Origin: Gemmatimonadota bacterium
Lineage (GTDB): Bacteria; Gemmatimonadota; Gemmatimonadetes; Longimicrobiales; Longimicrobiaceae
Direction: 5' to 3'
Length of the DNA stretch: 17,105 nt
NCBI GenBank assembly: GCA_019240375.1
Contig: JAFAYN010000516.1
Location: 1 to 17,105, forward strand
Within the stretch, counting starts at the first letter, position 1. Each line of letters begins with the position of its first letter. The translations under genes and the position numbers were made by a program. The notes beneath the pieces were generated by a model. The model was given only the letters and a program-made list of their open reading frames with translations, made no database searches and was not told the DNA's origin. Positions 13,318-17,105 of the stretch are shown here, piece after piece.

Positions 13318-15459
13318 ATGCTCAGACACCGTTCGCTGCTGCTCGCCGCCGGCCTCGCCGCCACGGGCGCGGTCCAGGCCGGCGCGCAGGCGCCCGCGCC
13401 CCGCGCCAACCCCTTCTTCACCGTCAGCACGCTCCCGTACCAGGCGCCCCCGTTCGACCGGATCCGCGACGCCGACTACCAGCCGGCGCTGGAAGAGGGG
13501 ATGCGGCGGGAGCGGGCCGAGATCGACGCCATCGCCGCCCGGACCGACACGCCCACCTTCGACAACACCATCCTGGCGATGGAGCGCTCGGGGCGGCTGC
13601 TGAACCGCGTGTCCACCGCCTTCGGGGCGATGACGCAGGCCAACACCGACAGCACGCTGCAGCGCGTGCAGCGGGAGGAGGCGCCGCGCCTGGCCGCGCA
13701 CAACGACGCCACCTACCTGAACGACCGCCTCTTCCGCCGGGTGAAGAGCGTGTACGACCGGCGCGCGTCGCTGGGGCTGGACGCCGACCAGAAGGCGCTG
13801 GTGGAGCGCTACTACCGCACCTTCGTCCGCGCCGGCGCCCAGCTCTCGGAGGCCGACAAGGCGCGGCTCCGTGCGCTCAACCAGGAGGAGTCACGGCTGA
13901 ACACCTCGTTCCGCAGCAAGCTGCTGGCGGCCACCAGCGCGGCCGCCCTGGTGGTGGACGACCCGGCGCAGCTCGCCGGGCTGGGCGAGGGCGACGTCGC
14001 CGCGGCGGCCGAGGCGGCGCGGCAGCGCGGGATGCCCGGGAAGTGGGTCCTCCCGCTGCAGAACACCACCCAGCAGCCGGCGCAGGCCTCGCTCCGCGAC
14101 CGCGCGCTGCGCGAGCGGCTCTTCCGGGCGTCGACCGGGCGCGCCGAGCGCGGCGACTCCAACGACACGCGCGGGGTGATCCTGCGCCTGGCCGAGGTGC
14201 GCGCCGAGCGGGCGAAGCTGCTCGGCTTCCGCACCTACGCCGACTACCGGCTCAGCGACCAGATGGCGAAGACGCCCGAGGCCGCGATCGGGCTGCTGAC
14301 CGGGCTGGTCCCCGCGGCGACCGCCAAGGCGCGCGGCGAGGCGGCGGACATGCAGGCAATGATCGACGCGCAGGGCGGCGGCTTCAAGCTGGAGCCGTGG
14401 GACTGGCAGTACTACGCCGAGCAGGTGCGCAAGGCGCGCTACGACCTGGACGAGTCGCAGATCAAGCCGTACTTCGAGCTGGACCGGGTGCTGCAGGACG
14501 GGGTGTTCTACGCCGCCAACCGGCTGTACGGGCTCACCTTCAAGGAGCGCAAGGACATCCCCGTCTACCACCCGGACGTGCGGGTGTTCGAGGTGTTCGA
14601 CGCCGACGGAAAGCCGCTGGCCCTGTTCTACTGCGACTACTTCAAGCGCGACAACAAGAACGGCGGCGCCTGGATGAGCAACTTCGTGGGGCAGTCGGGG
14701 CTGTACGGGACCCGGCCGGTGGTGTACAACGTCGCCAACTTCACCAAGCCGGCGCCGGGGCAGCCCGCGCTGCTGACGTTCAGCGACGTGACCACCATGT
14801 TCCACGAGTTCGGCCACGCGCTGCACGGGATGTTCTCGCGGGTCGAGTACCCGACGCTCTCCGGTACCAGCGTCCCGCGCGACTTCGTGGAGTTCCCCTC
14901 GCAGTTCAACGAGCACTGGTCGCTGGAGCCCAGCGTGTTCGCGCACTATGCCAGGCACTACCAGACGGGCGCGCCGATGCCGCAGGAGCTGGTGGAGCGG
15001 ATCAAGCGCTCCAGCACCTTCGACCAGGGCTTCGCCACCACCGAGGCGCTGGGGGCGGCGCTCCTGGACATGGCCTGGCACGCGCGCCCGGCGGGCTCGC
15101 CGGTGCAGGACGTGGACGCCTTCGAGGCCGACGCGCTGCGCCGCTACGGGGTGGCGATGGCGGAGGTGCCGCCGCGCTACCACACCAGCTACTTCGCGCA
15201 CGTGTGGGGGAGCGGCTACGCGGCCGGGTACTACGCCTACCTGTGGAGCGAGGTGCTGGACCACGACGCCTACTCCTGGTTCCAGGAGCACGGCGGGATG
15301 ACGCGCGCCAACGGCCAGCGCTTCCGCGACATGGTGCTGTCGCGCGGGAGCACGCAGGAGGTGGGCGCGCTGTACCGCGCCTTCCGTGGGCGCGACCCCA
15401 GTGTGGAGCCGCTGCTGAGGGAGCGCGGCCTGAAGCCCGCCCCCGGCGGCGAAAAGTAG
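13318..15459 (+). CDS. dcp: Secreted M3-family peptidyl-dipeptidase (Dcp-like)
   Basis: 713 residues, full length for the Dcp/oligopeptidase A family, zinc metallopeptidases that remove C-terminal dipeptides or cut short peptides. The active site is HEFGH at residues 496-500 with the third zinc ligand Glu525 in DFVEFPSQFNEHW, 25 residues after the second His as in this family. The substrate-side segment SYFAHVWGSGYAAGYYAYLW near 622-641 is also typical. The N-terminal helical domain begins near PYQAPPFDRIRDADYQPALE. A signal peptide is present (MLRHRSLLLAAGLAATGAVQ, cleavage after GAQA about residue 25) with no lipobox cysteine, so a periplasmic location is expected rather than the cytoplasm of E. 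coli Dcp. A promoter precedes the gene and a bidirectional terminator follows 31 bases after the stop, so it is monocistronic. Confidence 0.95.
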   Translation: MLRHRSLLLAAGLAATGAVQAGAQAPAPRANPFFTVSTLPYQAPPFDRIRDADYQPALEEGMRRERAEIDAIAARTDTPTFDNTILAMERSGRLLNRVSTAFGAMTQANTDSTLQRVQREEAPRLAAHNDATYLNDRLFRRVKSVYDRRASLGLDADQKALVERYYRTFVRAGAQLSEADKARLRALNQEESRLNTSFRSKLLAATSAAALVVDDPAQLAGLGEGDVAAAAEAARQRGMPGKWVLPLQNTTQQPAQASLRDRALRERLFRASTGRAERGDSNDTRGVILRLAEVRAERAKLLGFRTYADYRLSDQMAKTPEAAIGLLTGLVPAATAKARGEAADMQAMIDAQGGGFKLEPWDWQYYAEQVRKARYDLDESQIKPYFELDRVLQDGVFYAANRLYGLTFKERKDIPVYHPDVRVFEVFDADGKPLALFYCDYFKRDNKNGGAWMSNFVGQSGLYGTRPVVYNVANFTKPAPGQPALLTFSDVTTMFHEFGHALHGMFSRVEYPTLSGTSVPRDFVEFPSQFNEHWSLEPSVFAHYARHYQTGAPMPQELVERIKRSSTFDQGFATTEALGAALLDMAWHARPAGSPVQDVDAFEADALRRYGVAMAEVPPRYHTSYFAHVWGSGYAAGYYAYLWSEVLDHDAYSWFQEHGGMTRANGQRFRDMVLSRGSTQEVGALYRAFRGRDPSVEPLLRERGLKPAPGGEK

Positions 15460-15489
15460 CCTGGGCGGGGGAGGCAGAGGAGAAAAAAA

Positions 15490-15526
15490 GGGATCGGCGG
15501 CCGCCCGGCCGCCGGTCCCTTTTTTT
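15490..15526. terminator. Bidirectional rho-independent terminator after the M3 peptidase
   Basis: Arms 15490-15503 and 15506-15519 form a 14-bp GC-rich stem with one G-T wobble. It is preceded by seven A (15483-15489) and followed by seven T (15520-15526), so it can stop transcription from either side. Confidence 0.9.
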
Positions 15527-15573
15527 CCGAAACCGTCCGCTCTTGTTGCTTCCGGGAGAATTGGCGCTTAACG

Positions 15574-15582
15574 TGCTATGAC
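15574..15582 (+). promoter_or_regulatory. Candidate extended -10 promoter of the defensin-like gene
   Basis: TGCTATGAC fits the extended -10 form TGnTATnnn. There is no good -35 at 17 bases, but extended -10 promoters can do without one. It lies about 50 bases upstream of the ATG and downstream of the terminator, in a locally less GC-rich stretch. Confidence 0.35.
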
Positions 15583-15633
15583 TGGCTTGCATCCACAGCA
15601 TACGCAGGCTGCATCTCACACTCGGAGGACGTT

Positions 15634-15876
15634 ATGAACCGTGCGCTTTCCAACCTGCGCCGGGGACTCCTCGGCACTGCCTTCGTGGGTTCTATGGGTT
15701 TCGGAGCTACGCAGGCGTTCGCGACGCCGGAGCTGGGAGCGCGACACACCTTGCACTGCTTGCAGAGCGCAACGAATCCCCAACCCTACTTCACATCGGC
15801 TTGTAACGATGCATGTCCGCCGGGAGCACCCGGGACAGGCTACTGCGACGAACTGGGGGTATGTCAATGTGTTTAG
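15634..15876 (+). CDS. Small secreted six-cysteine peptide, CSalphabeta defensin-like
   Basis: 80 residues. A signal peptide covers residues 1-30 (basic MNRALSNLRR, hydrophobic GLLGTAFVGSMGFGA, cleavage after AFA). The mature part of about 50 residues contains six cysteines at 42, 57, 61, 71, 77 and 79. The spacing C-x14-C-x3-C-x9-C-x5-C-x-C, with GTGYC at the fourth cysteine and CQCV at the end, matches the signature of CSalphabeta defensins (C-x3-C, G-x-C, C-x-C), as in fungal plectasin. The only bacterial example I know by name is the Anaeromyxobacter peptide AdDLP. If folded, it could be antimicrobial or a signal or envelope peptide. GGAGG (15624-15628) lies 5 bases upstream of the ATG. 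The gene is visibly less GC-rich than its neighbours, which may point to transfer. It could instead be a lineage-specific small secreted family of other fold. Confidence 0.7.
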   Translation: MNRALSNLRRGLLGTAFVGSMGFGATQAFATPELGARHTLHCLQSATNPQPYFTSACNDACPPGAPGTGYCDELGVCQCV

Positions 15877-15954
15877 GCGCACCGTAGATGCGTCGAGCCC
15901 CTACGCCGCCGGGAGGGGCAGCACGACACACTGAACACGACGGACAGGAAAGCG

Positions 15955-15988
15955 GGCGGGGCCGGGTGGAATTCCACCCGGCCCCGCC
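15955..15988. terminator. Perfect 34-bp palindrome between convergent genes
   Basis: Arms 15955-15970 and 15973-15988 are perfect complements centred on GAATTC. It lies between the stop of the defensin-like gene (15876) and the stop of the M13 gene (16018), so it probably ends transcripts from both sides. No long T-run follows on either strand; the minus side continues GCTTTCC. Confidence 0.65.
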
Positions 15989-16015
15989 TCGTTCACCCCC
16001 GCGACCTCCGTCCGT

Positions 16016-17105
16016 CTACCAGATCTGCGGGATCTGGCCGGCGGGGCGGACCATCGGGTCGCCCGGCTTACACCCGAACGCCTGGGCGAAGGCCGGCATG
16101 TTGGAAAGGGGCCCGTTCACGCGCCACTGCTCGGGGGCGTGCGGGTCGACGGTGACGCGGTTGCGCAGCGCCTCCGGACGCACGTGGGTGCGCCAGCTCT
16201 GCGCGTACGCCAAAAAGAAGCGCTGCTCCGGCGTGAACCCGTCGATCGGGGCGGGGCGGCCGTTGCGCTGCAGCGCGCGCTGCAGGGCGTCGTAGGCGGT
16301 GAGCAGCCCGCCGTAGTCGGCGATGTTCTCGCCCAGGGTGAGCCGCCCGTTCACGTGCAGCGTGTCCACCTGCACGTAGCCGCTGAACTGGTCGGCCACC
16401 AGCGTTGCCTGCTGCGAGAAGTGAACCGAGTCGGCCGGGGTCCACCAGTCGCGGAGGTTCCCCGCCGCGTCGTAGTGGCGCCCCTCGTCGTCGAAGCCGT
16501 GCGTCAGCTCGTGCCCGGCCCAGCTCGCCCCCAGCGAGCCGTAGTTGGCCGCGTCGTCGGCGTTCGGGTCGAAGGTCTGCGGGGCGAGCGCGCCCGCGGG
16601 GAAGACCATCTCGTTGCGGGTCGAGTTGTAGTAGGCGTTCACCGTGGGGACGGTCATCTCCCACTCGGTAACGTCCACCGGGGTGCCGGGGCGGTTCACG
16701 GTGCGCTGCCACTCGAAGGCGACGGCGCGCTGCAGGTTCTGCACGAACGGCCCCTCGGCCACCTCCAGTCGCGAGTAGTCGCGCCACTGCTCCGGGTACC
16801 CCACCTTCTCGCCCATCTTGGACAGCTTGTCCAGCGCCTGGGCGCGCGTCGAGTCCGACATCCAGTCCAGCCGGCGCAGCCGCTCGGCGAAGCTGGCGCG
16901 GATGTCGTCGATGATCGTCTTCGCGCGGGTGCGCGCCTCGGGCGAGAAGCTCCGGGAGACGTACGCCTCGCCCAGCGCCTCGCCGATCAGCCCGTCGGTG
17001 ACGCGGAGGCAGCGCTTCCATCGCGGGAGGAGCTGCTTGGCCCCGCTGAAGCGCGAGCTGAAGGCGAAGTCCTCACGCACGAACGGGGTGCTAAGCCAGG
17101 GCGCG
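16016..17105 (-). CDS. M13-family metallopeptidase (neprilysin/PepO-like), 5' end cut by window edge
   Basis: About 363 codons of the C-terminal part; the family is normally 630-700 residues, and the frame stays open to the right edge (upstream residues read APWLSTPF). The zinc site HELTH is at 16513-16499 in WAGHELTHGFDDEG. The third ligand is in ENIADYGG (16330-16316), and the substrate-binding NAYYN motif is present in NAYYNSTRNEMVFPAG. The C-terminus has the family pattern F-G-C-K-P-G-D-P-M ... IPQIW. These enzymes cleave peptides on the amino side of hydrophobic residues and are usually secreted or lipid-anchored in bacteria; the signal region is outside the window. A GTG at 17080 is only an internal codon, not the start. 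Convergent with the defensin-like gene. Confidence 0.93.
   Translation of the reverse strand, partial: APWLSTPFVREDFAFSSRFSGAKQLLPRWKRCLRVTDGLIGEALGEAYVSRSFSPEARTRAKTIIDDIRASFAERLRRLDWMSDSTRAQALDKLSKMGEKVGYPEQWRDYSRLEVAEGPFVQNLQRAVAFEWQRTVNRPGTPVDVTEWEMTVPTVNAYYNSTRNEMVFPAGALAPQTFDPNADDAANYGSLGASWAGHELTHGFDDEGRHYDAAGNLRDWWTPADSVHFSQQATLVADQFSGYVQVDTLHVNGRLTLGENIADYGGLLTAYDALQRALQRNGRPAPIDGFTPEQRFFLAYAQSWRTHVRPEALRNRVTVDPHAPEQWRVNGPLSNMPAFAQAFGCKPGDPMVRPAGQIPQIW

Noticed and set aside
13318..13392. Lipoprotein signal on the M3 peptidase
   Set aside because: No cysteine is present in the signal region; the pattern is an ordinary signal peptide ending in GAQA.
12933..15581. Plus-strand 882-codon frame overlapping the monooxygenase and M3 peptidase
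   Set aside because: It is the out-of-frame shadow of two well-supported genes and even reads through the terminator.
15616..15934. Alternative frames over the defensin-like gene (15641-15934 plus, 15616-15882 minus)
   Set aside because: Neither has a signal peptide or ribosome site. The 15634 frame has GGAGG, a signal peptide and ordered cysteines.
17078..17080. GTG as a start of the M13 peptidase
   Set aside because: The frame upstream stays open to the edge with family-like residues, and an M13 protein starting here would lack its N-terminal half.
1..17105. tRNA, rRNA, CRISPR array or insertion sequence
   Set aside because: No tRNA-like or rRNA-like segment, no regularly spaced direct repeats, and no transposase was seen on either strand.

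Overview
The window is very GC-rich DNA with tightly packed bacterial genes and no rRNA, tRNA or CRISPR array. The gene style is high GC, with a secreted M3 dipeptidase, an M13 metallopeptidase, a WGxxG-type exported protein, and promoter-like boxes of the form TTGCCC-N18-TATCTT. This fits Gemmatimonadota, perhaps a Longimicrobium relative. That placement is inference; no marker gene is present.

Region 1 (1-10236, all minus strand, transcribed right to left) is one compact operon for a contractile-tail-like particle. Its order is: a tail-terminator-like protein fused to a LamG-like lectin domain, a short tail sheath, a tail tube, a tail assembly chaperone, a long proline-rich disordered protein, a Mu gp43/DNA-circularisation-like hub protein, a 1147-residue helical protein built largely of 23-residue repeats, and an NHL beta-propeller protein cut by the left edge. 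Four of the junctions are ATGA or TGATG stop/start overlaps, so most of the operon is probably translationally coupled. No capsid, portal, terminase or integrase gene is visible, so an extracellular injection system or tailocin is favoured over a complete phage. The left part of the locus is missing, so this is not settled. The 413-base upstream region (10237-10649) holds two tandem operator-like palindromes and a separate GGAAC-type inverted repeat.

Region 2 (10573-15519) contains unrelated single genes. A 76-residue minus-strand orphan has a TTG start and its own strong terminator. On the plus strand follow an isochorismatase-family cysteine hydrolase, a small exported WGxxG-type protein, a luciferase-like flavin monooxygenase and a secreted Dcp-type M3 peptidyl-dipeptidase, which ends at a bidirectional terminator.

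Region 3 (15520-17105) contains a small secreted peptide whose six cysteines match the spacing of CSalphabeta defensins. Convergent to it is the C-terminal two-thirds or so of an M13 (neprilysin/PepO-like) metallopeptidase that runs off the right edge. A perfect 34-bp palindrome separates the two.

The most notable items are the unusual tail-like operon (23-residue repeat protein, disordered protein in the tape-measure slot, lectin-fused terminator, propeller) with its operator array, and the defensin-like peptide.
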